A stretch of DNA of 64,000 nucleotides from Solwaraspora sp. WMMA2065. Its GTDB lineage: Bacteria > Actinomycetota > Actinomycetes > Mycobacteriales > Micromonosporaceae. Below the pieces are notes generated by a model. That model was not told the origin of the DNA. It ran no database searches and saw nothing but the letters and a program-made list of their open reading frames with translations. Shown here one piece after another: positions 38,731 to 47,883 of the stretch (its first letter is position 1; the number at the start of each line of letters is the position of its first letter). The stretch spans positions 3,906,001 through 3,970,000 of the forward strand of contig NZ_CP128361.1 of NCBI RefSeq assembly GCF_030345075.1. Reading direction: 5' to 3'. The translations under genes were made by a program, and so were the position numbers.

Positions 38731-39089
38731 GTGTGCAGACAGTCAACGTCACCGCCCGATGGACACCGGTGTGCCCCTACTCCCGAGTGGAGCCGGAGCG
38801 GGGCGTGGCCGCACTGGTCGACGGCGAGCAGGTGGCAGTCTTCCGGACCTACGACGGGACGTTGTACGCGATCGGCAACCAGGACCCGGTGGCCGGTGCC
38901 CACGTCATGTCCCGGGGCATCGTCGGCACCCGAGGGGACCTCCCGACCGTGGCGTCACCACTGCACAAGCAGGTTTACGACCTGCGTACCGGCGAGTGTC
39001 TGGACCTGCCGGGCGTCGCCGTGCCGACCTACCGGGTGCGCTGTCGGGACGGGCTGATCGAGGTGCTCGGCCGGCGGCAGGACCAGTGA
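38727..39089 (+). CDS. nirD: Assimilatory nitrite reductase small subunit NirD
   Basis: 120 residues with the Rieske-like fold of NirD. As in the family, the Rieske Cys/His ligands are absent (GNQDPVAGAHVMSRG and SPLHKQVYDLRTGECLD). It completes NirBD. CTGGAGG lies before ATG 38727, which overlaps nirB by four bases; the stop overlaps the next start (TGATG). Confidence 0.93.
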   Translation: MSVQTVNVTARWTPVCPYSRVEPERGVAALVDGEQVAVFRTYDGTLYAIGNQDPVAGAHVMSRGIVGTRGDLPTVASPLHKQVYDLRTGECLDLPGVAVPTYRVRCRDGLIEVLGRRQDQ

Positions 39090-40177
39090 TGTCCGACGAG
39101 CTGTCCGGGTTCACCATCGGGGTCACCGCCGACCGGCGGCGCGACGAGTTGGCCGCGTTGCTGGAGCGGCGGGGTGCCCGGGTGGTGCTCGCCCCGGCGC
39201 TGCGGATCGTGCCACTCGCCGACGACACCGAGCTGCGCGCGTCCACCCGGGCCTGCCTGGACAGTCCGCCGGACGTGCTGATCGCCAACACCGGCATCGG
39301 CATGCGTGGCTGGCTGGAGGCCGCGGAAGGGTGGGGCTTGGCCGAGCCGCTGCGGGCGGTGCTCGGCGGCGCCTACATCGTGGCCCGCGGTCCCAAGGCC
39401 CGGGGCGCGATCCGCGCCGCCGGCCTGCACGACCAGTGGTCGCCCGCGTCGGAGAGCTGTGACGAAGTGACCGACCATCTGCGGGCCCGCGGCGTGGCCG
39501 GTCAGGTGATCGCGATGCAGCTACACGGGGAACGGCAACCGGAGTGTTCGGCGGCGCTCGAGGCGGCCGGCGCCACCGTGATCGAGGTGCCGGTGTACCG
39601 GTGGGCACCACCGTCCGACCCGGCACCGCTGCACCGGCTGGTCGATCTGGTCGCCAGCCGGCTCGTCGACGCGGTCACCTTCACCTCCGCGCCAGCGGTC
39701 GGAGCGCTGCTGCGCGCCGCCGGGCCAAACGCCGACGCGGTGCTCGAGGCGATGCGGACCGACGTGCTGGCCGCCTGCGTCGGGCCGGTCACCGCGGCGC
39801 CGCTGCGCCGGCACGGAGTGCCGGTGACCGCACCGGCTCGCGCCCGGCTCGGGGCGCTGGTCCGGACGATCGTCGACGAACTGCCCCGCCGGGCGGTCAA
39901 CCTGAAGGTCGGCGGACACCTGCTCACCCTGCGCGGACACGCCGCAGTCATCGACGGTGAGCTGCGTCCGTTGGCGCCGGCGCCGATGGCGGTGCTGCGT
40001 GCGTTGGCGCAGACCCCGGGACGGGTGCTGTCCCGGGCCGCGCTGCTGCGCACCCTGCCCCGAGGTGCCGACGAGCACGCCGTCGAGATGGCGGTGGCCC
40101 GGCTCCGGGCCGGGCTGGGCGCGCCCGGGGTGGTCCAGACCGTGGTCAAACGCGGCTATCGGCTGCCGATCGACTGA
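39089..40177 (+). CDS. Uroporphyrinogen-III synthase domain fused to winged-helix DNA-binding domain
   Basis: 362 residues. Residues 1-255 are a HemD-like fold (IGVTADRRRDELAALLERRGARV, DVLIANTGIGMRGWLEAAE, DAVTFTSAPAVGALL). Residues about 265-362 form an OmpR/PhoB-type winged helix (LAPAPMAVLRALAQTPGRVLSRAALLRTLP, then VKRGYRLPID). Homologues of this fusion (Rv0260c-like) sit beside nir genes in actinobacteria. It may supply uroporphyrinogen III for siroheme, regulate the operon, or both. It is last in the overlapping nas-nir operon. Confidence 0.88.
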   Translation: MSDELSGFTIGVTADRRRDELAALLERRGARVVLAPALRIVPLADDTELRASTRACLDSPPDVLIANTGIGMRGWLEAAEGWGLAEPLRAVLGGAYIVARGPKARGAIRAAGLHDQWSPASESCDEVTDHLRARGVAGQVIAMQLHGERQPECSAALEAAGATVIEVPVYRWAPPSDPAPLHRLVDLVASRLVDAVTFTSAPAVGALLRAAGPNADAVLEAMRTDVLAACVGPVTAAPLRRHGVPVTAPARARLGALVRTIVDELPRRAVNLKVGGHLLTLRGHAAVIDGELRPLAPAPMAVLRALAQTPGRVLSRAALLRTLPRGADEHAVEMAVARLRAGLGAPGVVQTVVKRGYRLPID

Positions 40178-40227
40178 GGCAGCCGAGCCGGCCGACAGCG
40201 GAAACTGCCGACCGGCGGAGGCCGTGC

Positions 40228-40256
40228 CGGCCGGCGGCGCGCTGCGCCGCCGGCCG
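40228..40256. terminator. Bidirectional GC hairpin between nas-nir operon and conservon
   Basis: Perfect 13-bp arms (40228-40240, 40244-40256) around a 3-nt loop, between two convergent stops (40177 and 40269). No T-run, as often in actinomycetes. Confidence 0.8.
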
Positions 40257-40268
40257 TTGCCGTACAGG

Positions 40269-40892
40269 TCAGCCGACCGGGGTCGGATACCCCCGGCCGT
40301 GCTCGGCGCGCAGCGTCGCCATGGCGTGTTCGACGACATTGACCAAGACATTCTTCGTCGAGTCCCGGCTGCGGGCGTCGCACATCACCAGCGGCACGTG
40401 CGGCGCGATGGCCAGCGCCTCCCGCACCTCCTCCGGCTCGTACTGTGCCGCGCCGTCGAAGCAGTTCAACGCCACGAGGTACGGCAGCTGCCGGTTCTCG
40501 AAGTAGTCCAGCGGGGCGAAGGCGTCGGTGATCCGGCGGGTGTCCACCAGGACCGCGGCACCGACCGCACCGCGGATGATCTCGTCCCACATGAACCAGA
40601 ACCGGGTCTGTCCGGGTGTGCCGAACAGGTAGAGGATCAGGTCGTCGGCCATGGTGATCCGGCCGAAGTCCATCGCCACCGTGGTGGTCTCCTTGCCGGG
40701 GACCTTTGACGGATCGTCGATGCCGACACCGGCCGAGGTCATCAGCGCCTCGGTGGTCAGCGGCGTGATCTCGGAGACCGCGCCGACCATGGTGGTCTTG
40801 CCGACCCCGAATCCACCGGCGATGACGATCTTCGCCGAGGTGATCCCCTTGTCCTGGCGGAAACCGGGACGGTCATAGCCTGCGAAGTCCAC
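40269..40892 (-). CDS. Conservon Ras-like GTP-binding protein (CvnD type)
   Basis: 207 residues. A small GTPase fold with P-loop GGFGVGKTTMVG (about residues 26-37), switch region, and the G3-like FGTPGQTRFWFMWDEI (about 88-103). In conservons this GTPase works with the roadblock and DUF742 proteins below a membrane kinase, akin to a eukaryotic G-protein complex (established in Streptomyces). The start overlaps DUF742 by 20 bp. Confidence 0.93.
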   Translation of the reverse strand: MDFAGYDRPGFRQDKGITSAKIVIAGGFGVGKTTMVGAVSEITPLTTEALMTSAGVGIDDPSKVPGKETTTVAMDFGRITMADDLILYLFGTPGQTRFWFMWDEIIRGAVGAAVLVDTRRITDAFAPLDYFENRQLPYLVALNCFDGAAQYEPEEVREALAIAPHVPLVMCDARSRDSTKNVLVNVVEHAMATLRAEHGRGYPTPVG

Positions 40893-41244
40893 TTAGCACC
40901 CTCTCAAGAAGTTCCATCCGCTCCTCGTAGCCCTCTGTTTCGGTCGGAGCGGTGCTGTGCAACGCCAGCAGGCCGTCGGCGACCATGTCGGCGACGAGGA
41001 CCCGTGCGACGCCCAGTGGAAGCCGGGTGTACGCGGCGATCTCCGCCAGTGACTGGGCACGGTTGTCGCAGATCGTTGCGATTCGATGCTTGTCGTGCCC
41101 GGCGAAACGAGACTCGGTGACCGCTGCCGCCGAGGCCACCAGCACCGCTTCCAGCGCGATGTGCTGCCGTGGCTCGGTACGCCCGCGGGTGACCGCATAG
41201 GGACGGACCAGCGCTCCGCGCGGGTCCTGTCGTGGTTGGCCCAT
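40873..41244 (-). CDS. DUF742 protein of conservon (CvnC type)
   Basis: 123 residues with a DUF742 domain carrying a winged-helix-like core (AQSLAEIAAYTRLPLGVARVLVADMVADGLL). ALVRPYAVTRGRTEP at the N-terminus is the family signature. ATG 41244 was chosen because GAGGAGGTGA lies 8 bp upstream; a start at 41277 is not supported. Confidence 0.92.
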   Translation of the reverse strand: MGQPRQDPRGALVRPYAVTRGRTEPRQHIALEAVLVASAAAVTESRFAGHDKHRIATICDNRAQSLAEIAAYTRLPLGVARVLVADMVADGLLALHSTAPTETEGYEERMELLERVLSGLRRL

Positions 41245-41324
41245 TGAGCGGTCACCTCCTCGTGGGTCTGCTGGCACGTCATCGGTGACGGTCCCTTGTG
41301 TCGCTGCGGAACTTCAGCCTCGGA

Positions 41325-41738
41325 TCAGGGTCGGCCGCCCACGGCCTCCCGTGGTGCCGGGACCAGCGCGGCTCCGACCCGCTCGACCAGCAATGCCATC
41401 TCGTACCCGACCTGACCGACGTCGCAGCTACGGGCGGCGAGCACCGCCATCGACGATCCGTCACTGATGGACATCAGGAACAGGTACCCGCTGTCCATCT
41501 CGATCACCGTCTGCAGCACCCCGCCCGCGCTGAACATCCGCGACGCCCCGTCAGTGAGGCTGACCACACCGGAGGTGATCGCCGCCAACTGGTCGGCCCG
41601 GTCCGCCGGCAGGTCACGCGAGGAGGCGAGCAGCAGTCCGTCTGCCGAGACAGCCACGACGTGGGCGATCCCCGCCACGCTGTCGGCAAAGTTGCTGAGC
41701 AGCCAACCCATGTCCTGAATAGCTGCTGGCCTGTTCAT
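41325..41738 (-). CDS. Roadblock/LC7 protein of conservon (CvnB type)
   Basis: 137 residues. A roadblock/LC7 fold (LSNFADSVAGIAHVVAVSADGLLLASS, then LMSISDGSSMAVLA), a GTPase-regulating scaffold like MglB. ATG 41738 overlaps the kinase gene by four bases. Confidence 0.93.
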   Translation of the reverse strand: MNRPAAIQDMGWLLSNFADSVAGIAHVVAVSADGLLLASSRDLPADRADQLAAITSGVVSLTDGASRMFSAGGVLQTVIEMDSGYLFLMSISDGSSMAVLAARSCDVGQVGYEMALLVERVGAALVPAPREAVGGRP

Positions 41739-44700
41739 TCGCTGGTCTCCTTGGTTGAGGTGGCGCGGTACTGCTCGCTGCCGACGGTCCGGCCGCGTTG
41801 CACGCCACGGTGATATGCCGACAGCAGGCCACGGACCTCGTCCGGGGTCCGCCGGGTCGGCTCGCGGCCCTGCTTTGCCTCCACGCCACCCGGCACCAGC
41901 TGTGCCTGGGGCTGGCGCTTCGGCAGACCAGAGCGGGTGGTGCCGGCGGTCGCCGGCTCAGCTGCCTGGCTGGCCCGGGCCCAGCCCTCGTCAGCGGCGG
42001 TACGCCAACTGCCGGAGTCGCCCGTCCGTTGCCGGGGGATGGCACCCAGCGCCGACGTCGCCGCGCCGGCCGGAGTGGACGGTGCGGGCGCCGGTGGCGC
42101 GGCCGGGGGTGGTGGTGCGGCGTTCGGCTGCACCGGGGCAGAGTACGCCGTCGGCTGTGGAGTCGACTGTCCCGGGTTGCGGGCCGGCAGCGGTGTCCTG
42201 GTCGGAGCGGGTGCCGGCGGGTACGCCGGTGCGGGCGCACCGGCAGCAGGCGGACGACCGGCGGTCGGCAGCGGCAGGACGGTGGTCTCGGCCGAGCCGT
42301 GTGACCGGAACCAGACCGCCTCCATCTCCCGGAAGATGGGCATCTCGGCGGCGTCCTCGGGCCGGGCACCGGGCTTGGCGGCCGCTGCGGAGTTGGCGGC
42401 CGCTGCGGGCGCTCCGCCGCCGGCGGAGCCGCCAGCCATCGGGCCATGCGGCAGCTGGCCGCCGGTGCGTACCGCCGGCGCCATCGGGTGCATGGTGGCC
42501 GGGATGACCGACTGGTCCGGGTAGCCGACGGTGCCCGTCGGTCGCACCGTCGGGTAGGCCACCGTCGGCGTACCGACGTTGGCCACCGGCGGTGCCGCGG
42601 CGGGCGGGGCGGCGGATGCCGCCGGACGGTACGCCGGCAGCCCCGGGTTGTACGTCGGCGCGGCCGGGCCGACGGCCGGAGCCGCTGGCGGCCCGGACAT
42701 CGGAGAGCCGGACATCGGAGAGCCGGACATCGGAGAGCCGGACATCGGCGACGCTGAGATCGGGGCGGCGGAGACCGGCGTCGACTGCCCACCGGTGGTC
42801 ACCGGGAAGGCGGCGGTAGGAGCACCGGCCACCGCGTTCCACTGTGACGACCGGGCGTTCTGCCACTGGTCGGTGAGGGTCGCCGTACGGCCGGGCGCCG
42901 CAGCCGGCGGACTCGAGATCGGCGACCAGGTCCCGCCCGACGTGGGCGCGGCGGAGATCGGCTCGGCCGCCATGGCCGGGCGTCCCCGCGTCACCACCGG
43001 CTCCCGGGTGCGCTGCGGCAGTACCAGGATGCTGCTCGGCAGCGTGGCCTGGGCGATGGTGCCGCCCTCCGGGTTGGGCCGCAGCTCGACCCGGATGCCG
43101 TACCGGCCGGCCAGCCGGCTGACCACGGCGAGACCCATCAGCCGGAAGGCTGAGACGTCGACCGCGGACGACTCGGCGAGCCTGCGGTTGAGATTGTCCA
43201 ACTGCTCCTCGGACAGACCCAGGCCGCGGTCCTCCACCTGGACCAGCACGTAGTCGCGCAGCCGCCGAGCGTCGGCGACGACAGTCGTGGTCGGCGGCGA
43301 GAACCGGGTCGCGTTGTCGAGCAACTCGGCGACGAGACGTACCACGTCGTTGACCGCATGCGCGGAGATCAGGATGTCGGTGTCGACGGTGCCGAACTCG
43401 ATCCGGTTGTAGAGCTCGACCTCGGACTGCGCGGCCCGCATCGCGTCAACCAGCAACGCGTCCTCGCGGCGTGGCGCCGTCGAGTCGGCACCGGCCAGGA
43501 CCAGCAGGTTCTCGTCGTTGCGGCGCATCCGGGTGGCGAGGTGGTCGAGCTGGAACAGCTGGGCGAGCCGCTTCGGGTCCTCCTCGCCGCGCTCGATCGC
43601 GTCAAGCTCGCCGATCATCCGGTCGACCAGCGTCTGGCTCCGACGGGCCAGGGAGAGGAACATCGCCGACACGCTCGCCCGCAGTGCCGCCTGCTCGGCC
43701 GCGATCCGGACCGCCTCCCGGTGCACCACGTTGAACGCCTGTCCGACCTGGCCGACCTCGTCGCGGTTGGGCAGGCGGATCGGGTCACGTAGGTTGCGGA
43801 CAATCTCCTCCGGACCCCGGTCGTTGAGGTCGTTGACGTCGCGGAGCTTGGCCACCGCCTCCGGCAGGTCCCGGCTGGCCACCGACATGGCGCCTTCCCG
43901 CAGCCGTCGCAGCGAGTCGTTCAACGAGCGGGCCAGGACCACCGCGAGGGCGATTGCCAGCACCAGGGCGATCAGGACCGCGATCGACTCGATGATCGCC
44001 TGCCGGGTGACGTTGGTGCTGACCTGGGTGGCCCGTTCGAGCAGCCGGCTCTCCAGCTGGATCTCTGCCCACCGCATCAGGTCGTTGACCGCGCCCATGG
44101 CCCGGGCGGCCTCCGCCGCGCTCAGCGGAGCCTGCTGGCCGACCGAGCGGGTGATCTCGGTGGCGACCCGGTCGGCTAGGAAGACGGCGTCACCGGTGAC
44201 GCTGCTGTCGACCAGCTCCTGCTCCCACGGCGACGCAGCCAGCGAGAACGACAGCAGAGCCTCCTGCTGGCTGGTCAACGTCGCCAGGTACGACGAGAAC
44301 TGCTCCTCGTCGAGCCGGCCGGTGGACAGCGCCGCGAAGACGATCGCCTCCTCCTCGGCCGTGGCCAGCTTGGCCCGGGCGAAGGCGGAGACGGCACGCA
44401 GACTGTCCGGCACCTCGCCGTCGCCGGAGACCTGACCGAGCACCTCACCGTAGGAGGCCAGGTCAGACAGGATGACGCCGTACCGCAGCACCGCCTCCGG
44501 CACCGGCATCTGCCGCCGGTCGAGCACCTCCTGACGGGTGGCGTTCAAGGTGTCCAGGTGGTCGTCGATGGCGACCAGCTGCCGCTCGACCGCCTCCGGC
44601 ACGTTCCCGACCCGGTCGCGTTCGGCGGCGTACGCCGCGATCCGCTCGTCGGTGCTGCGCACCCTGATGTTGTAGGCCTCGGCGTCGGCGTCGCGGGCGG

Positions 44701-44986
44701 CGAGGAAGGTCACCGCAGCCATCCGCTCCTTGTGGACGTCCTGAGCCAGGGCCGAGACGTCGACGGAGAGTTCGGCCATCGACCGCACCATCCGTGCGTC
44801 GATTGCGCCCTGTCCCACGTCGACCAGCCGTACCGTGGCCAGAGCGGCGACCGCGGCCAGCGGAACGACCAGGATCAGGGCCAGTTTGGACCTGATCCGC
44901 GCATCCCTCAGTCGCGGCACCCAACGCAATGGCGCGCGGCGCTTCCGCGGGCCGTTGTCGGGCAGGGTCGTCGGTCCGGTCCTCAC
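41735..44986 (-). CDS. Conservon sensor kinase-like protein with NIT-type sensor (CvnA type)
   Basis: 1083 residues from GTG 44986, which has GGAGG 7 bp upstream; an ATG at 45064 is less likely. One TM helix lies at about 35-55, then an all-helical extracytoplasmic nitrate/nitrite-sensing (NIT-like) domain (about 60-320) with the conserved VHKERMAAVTFL helix. A second TM (about 333-355) and HAMP follow, then a dimerisation helix with QLDHLATRMRRNDENLLVLAG, and a HATPase with the N-box ELLDNATRFSPP (about 545). The last 400 residues are Pro/Ala-rich and disordered, with an SPMSG repeat. The H-box is like other conservon kinases; response regulator not seen. Confidence 0.9.
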   Translation of the reverse strand: MRTGPTTLPDNGPRKRRAPLRWVPRLRDARIRSKLALILVVPLAAVAALATVRLVDVGQGAIDARMVRSMAELSVDVSALAQDVHKERMAAVTFLAARDADAEAYNIRVRSTDERIAAYAAERDRVGNVPEAVERQLVAIDDHLDTLNATRQEVLDRRQMPVPEAVLRYGVILSDLASYGEVLGQVSGDGEVPDSLRAVSAFARAKLATAEEEAIVFAALSTGRLDEEQFSSYLATLTSQQEALLSFSLAASPWEQELVDSSVTGDAVFLADRVATEITRSVGQQAPLSAAEAARAMGAVNDLMRWAEIQLESRLLERATQVSTNVTRQAIIESIAVLIALVLAIALAVVLARSLNDSLRRLREGAMSVASRDLPEAVAKLRDVNDLNDRGPEEIVRNLRDPIRLPNRDEVGQVGQAFNVVHREAVRIAAEQAALRASVSAMFLSLARRSQTLVDRMIGELDAIERGEEDPKRLAQLFQLDHLATRMRRNDENLLVLAGADSTAPRREDALLVDAMRAAQSEVELYNRIEFGTVDTDILISAHAVNDVVRLVAELLDNATRFSPPTTTVVADARRLRDYVLVQVEDRGLGLSEEQLDNLNRRLAESSAVDVSAFRLMGLAVVSRLAGRYGIRVELRPNPEGGTIAQATLPSSILVLPQRTREPVVTRGRPAMAAEPISAAPTSGGTWSPISSPPAAAPGRTATLTDQWQNARSSQWNAVAGAPTAAFPVTTGGQSTPVSAAPISASPMSGSPMSGSPMSGSPMSGPPAAPAVGPAAPTYNPGLPAYRPAASAAPPAAAPPVANVGTPTVAYPTVRPTGTVGYPDQSVIPATMHPMAPAVRTGGQLPHGPMAGGSAGGGAPAAAANSAAAAKPGARPEDAAEMPIFREMEAVWFRSHGSAETTVLPLPTAGRPPAAGAPAPAYPPAPAPTRTPLPARNPGQSTPQPTAYSAPVQPNAAPPPPAAPPAPAPSTPAGAATSALGAIPRQRTGDSGSWRTAADEGWARASQAAEPATAGTTRSGLPKRQPQAQLVPGGVEAKQGREPTRRTPDEVRGLLSAYHRGVQRGRTVGSEQYRATSTKETSE
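42694..42750. repeat. 15-bp tandem repeat in conservon kinase tail
   Basis: Nearly four copies of GGACATCGGAGAGCC, in frame, encoding SPMSG repeats in the disordered C-terminal tail. Confidence 0.85.
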
Positions 44987-45451
44987 GACATCGCCTCCGT
45001 CGCTATCTCCACACGCGGACTGCCGACCGATGCCTGCTGCAGCGGTGAGCGCCGCATGCGGCACGGCCGCGATTTCATCAGAAGTGGACCCGCTTGGGAA
45101 GCCTCAGTGGGGCAGGAATCGGTCGGACGACCTGTAATCACCCTAGTACTACCGGAGAGTATCTTCATCACACCGCCCTGATCAGCGCGGATAGAACTTC
45201 CACCGTCAGTTGTCCCGCCAAAGTCAACGCTCGCAACATGTACTCGTTGCCAACATGTGGGACGACAGTCCCGGAGACGCCCCGACCGGCGCGCTTGACC
45301 AGAACGCCGCCCATTGGCATGGTTTCCCAAGTTTGCAGGCTCCGCGCACACCGTACGGCATGCCGCCGGCGCGACTTCTACTGAGGACGTGCTCAGCCGC
45401 GCCGCCGCCCACCGACCGGGTGCGCATCCGCCGCGTACCTGGAGGACTGAC
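44987..45451. other. Divergent control region, conservon / binding lipoprotein
   Basis: 465 bp between divergent starts with no credible gene and lower GC than its neighbours. TTGACT-like and TTGACC-like words occur (about 45220 on the minus strand, 45296 on the plus strand), but no matching -10 was found. Confidence 0.5.
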
Positions 45452-46651
45452 TTGAGGCCCACCCGTTCCGCCCTACTCACGGCGCTCGCATCCACATTGC
45501 TGGCCTCTTCGCTCACCGGCTGCCAGTTCGCCAGCGACTCGGCCGCCGAGGACGGCGGCGAGATCGTCATCGCCGCCGACCTGGAACTGTCCGGTGCCGC
45601 CGCGACCGTCGGCAAGGGCTTCCAACGAGCCCTCGAGCTGAAGGTCGAGCAGATCAACGAATCGGGTCTGCTGGGCAACCGGACGATCCGGCTGGACGTC
45701 CGGGACAACCGTTCCGACCCGAGCGAGTCGCTGCGCAACATCGGCGACTTCACCGGCGACTCCGCGGTGACCGCGATCGTCATGGGCAGTTGCAGTGACT
45801 GCGCGGTCGGCGCCGCCCGGACGATCAACGACAAGCGGGTGCCGACGATCTCGCTGGCCCCGGCCACCGCGGTCGCCACCCCGGTCACTGAGCGTCGCTA
45901 TCTGTTCAAGCTCGGCCCAAACGCGGCGGACAGCGCCGCCGCAGTCGCCAACGAGCTGCGCCGCCGCAACATCAGGCGGGCCAGTCTGCTGCACACCGAC
46001 GACGAGTACGGCCGGGACGGTCTGCGGGTGATCACCGCCGAACTGGACAAGCTTGGTATCAACCTGGTCGGCACCGAGCAGGTGCGTACCACGGACACCG
46101 ACGTGAGCCAGGCCGTCGCCACCCTGGCGCAGCCGGTGACCGGCGAGAATCCGGGCGCGCTGCTGGTCTGGACCTCGGCCGAGCAGGCGGCGCTGGCGGC
46201 GGACAGCGCCGCGCAGGCCGACTACCCGGGCCCCCTGTTCTTCGACGCCGCCGCTGCCGGGGACCTGTTCCTGTCCGGTGGCTCGGCCACCGGCACCAAG
46301 GGCGTCAATCTGGTCTTCACCCAGACCATGGTGATCGACGACGTGATCGCCAACACCCCGGCGAAGGCAGCCCGCAAGCAGTGGTTCCGCGACTACACGG
46401 CCAGGTTCGGCAGCTACTACGGGTTCTCTTCGTTCGCGGCCGACGCGGTCCAGCTGATCGCCGACGCGGTGGCCAGGTCGACCGGCGACGGCGACGTCGA
46501 CCGGGAGGCCATCCGTGAGGTGCTGGAAACCACCCAGTTCGACGGGCTGTCCGGGCCGATCCGGATGACTCCGGACAACCACTCTGGACTGATGCCCCAG
46601 GCACTGACCATGCTGGTCTCCCGGGGTGGCCGCTGGCGACTGGCCAGCTGA
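45452..46651 (+). CDS. Orphan branched-chain-amino-acid-type binding lipoprotein
   Basis: 399 residues from TTG 45452 (GGAGG 6 bp upstream; a GC-rich open frame continues upstream without a site). Signal LRPTRSALLTALASTLLASS with lipobox LTGC gives a lipid-anchored protein. The mature part is a type I periplasmic binding fold (Leu/Ile/Val, AmiC group): AADLELSGAAATVGKGFQRA, IVMGSCSDCAVGAARTIND, HTDDEYGRDGLRVITAEL. No permease or ATPase is near. Being divergent from the NIT-sensor conservon, it may feed ligand to that sensor (inference). Confidence 0.88.
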   Translation: MRPTRSALLTALASTLLASSLTGCQFASDSAAEDGGEIVIAADLELSGAAATVGKGFQRALELKVEQINESGLLGNRTIRLDVRDNRSDPSESLRNIGDFTGDSAVTAIVMGSCSDCAVGAARTINDKRVPTISLAPATAVATPVTERRYLFKLGPNAADSAAAVANELRRRNIRRASLLHTDDEYGRDGLRVITAELDKLGINLVGTEQVRTTDTDVSQAVATLAQPVTGENPGALLVWTSAEQAALAADSAAQADYPGPLFFDAAAAGDLFLSGGSATGTKGVNLVFTQTMVIDDVIANTPAKAARKQWFRDYTARFGSYYGFSSFAADAVQLIADAVARSTGDGDVDREAIREVLETTQFDGLSGPIRMTPDNHSGLMPQALTMLVSRGGRWRLAS

Positions 46652-46672
46652 CGACCCCGGCACGGTCCGGTC

Positions 46673-46711
46673 TCGTGCGCCCGCCAGGAACAACTCCTGG
46701 CGGGCGCACGA
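46673..46711. terminator. Bidirectional 17-bp-stem hairpin between convergent genes
   Basis: Perfect 17-bp arms (46673-46689, 46695-46711) and a 5-nt loop, between the binding lipoprotein stop and the ABC permease stop. Confidence 0.88.
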
Positions 46712-46742
46712 CGTCCGGGGCGGGCGCGACATGGTGGTGACG

Positions 46743-47582
46743 TCAGCGGGCCGACGTCGTCTCCCGCACCCACGGCAGCAGCAACCGTTCGAAGGCGACC
46801 AGCGCGAAGTAGAGCAGGATGCTCATCAGCCCGATCAACACGATCGCCGCCCAGGCGGCGGAGTTCTCGCCCATCCCGCTGAACTGCAGGGTCATGTAGC
46901 CCAGCCCTTCCTCACCGGCCTGGAACTCGCCGATCACGGCACCGATCGCCGCCAACGGCATCGCGACCTTCAGGCCGACGAAGATCTGCGGCAACGCCGC
47001 CGGGAAGCGGATCTTGCGGAAGGTCTGCCAGCGGGACGCGTCCAGTGACCGGGCCAGCTCGGCCAGGTCGGCCGGGGTCGAGGTCAGACCGGTCACCGTG
47101 GAGAGCACGATCGGAAAGAAGCAGAGCAGGAAGACCATGGTGAGAATCGACTGCTGACCCCAGCCGAGGGTGACCACGAGCAGTGGGGCAAGCACGATCT
47201 TCGGTACGGCGTTGAGCGCCACCAGCAGCGGAGCGAACATCCGCTCGGCCACCTGGGAGCCGGCCAGCGCCAGTCCGATCAGCACCCCGATGACGGTGGA
47301 GATCGCAAACCCGACGACGGTCGAGGTGGTGGTCGCCAGGGAATGTTCCAGCAGTCGTGGCATCCGCAGGGAGAACGCCGCGTACACGTCCTGCGGGGGT
47401 GGCAGCACCACCGAGTGCACCAGGTTGAACACGCTGGTGGCGAGCCACCACGCGGTCACCGTCACCGCCACGCCGAGCAGCGGTAGTCCGACTGCGGCGA
47501 CCCGGCCGCCGGCGGGGCGGCGGACCGGAGCGGTGGTCGCGGCGCGTACCGGTGGCGCCTGCGCCGGTTTGAGTACGGTCAT
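46743..47582 (-). CDS. ABC transporter permease (SsuC/ThiX/TauC family)
   Basis: 279 residues, six predicted TM helices of the BPD-type permease fold, with the EAA-like loop ELARSLDASRWQTFRKIRFPAALPQI (about 175-200). ATG 47582 has GAAGG 7 bp upstream. Likely partner of the binding protein at 48-49 kb and the ATPase at 49.4 kb. Substrate group: sulfonate, nitrate or thiamine precursors. Confidence 0.9.
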   Translation of the reverse strand: MTVLKPAQAPPVRAATTAPVRRPAGGRVAAVGLPLLGVAVTVTAWWLATSVFNLVHSVVLPPPQDVYAAFSLRMPRLLEHSLATTTSTVVGFAISTVIGVLIGLALAGSQVAERMFAPLLVALNAVPKIVLAPLLVVTLGWGQQSILTMVFLLCFFPIVLSTVTGLTSTPADLAELARSLDASRWQTFRKIRFPAALPQIFVGLKVAMPLAAIGAVIGEFQAGEEGLGYMTLQFSGMGENSAAWAAIVLIGLMSILLYFALVAFERLLLPWVRETTSAR

Positions 47583-47883
47583 CAGATGCCTTCCGTGGAT
47601 ACTCCGGCCTTCCGGCCGGGAAGGAAACGGACACCTGCGGAGCACGGCAGGGAAGGTCGACTCGCCGCCGAGGCGGATCGACGTCCACTACTCACACACC
47701 GGGAGATCCGGCGTGCGAACAGGTGTGCCAACGTGGCGTAGTCCTTCCGGTGACAGCCAGGCTGGTCGGGCCTACCGCCGGGCTGGTGGGAAGTGACGTC
47801 TGTGGAGACCGTGTAGGACCGATGGGCGGTACTCCGTCCCTCGCCGTTGATTCGGGTCGGCAGTGGTCGGTCAAGCAGAAAGC

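Noticed and set aside
38727-39089. NirD as a broken Rieske protein because Cys/His ligands are absent
   Set aside because: NirD subunits normally lack the Rieske ligands.
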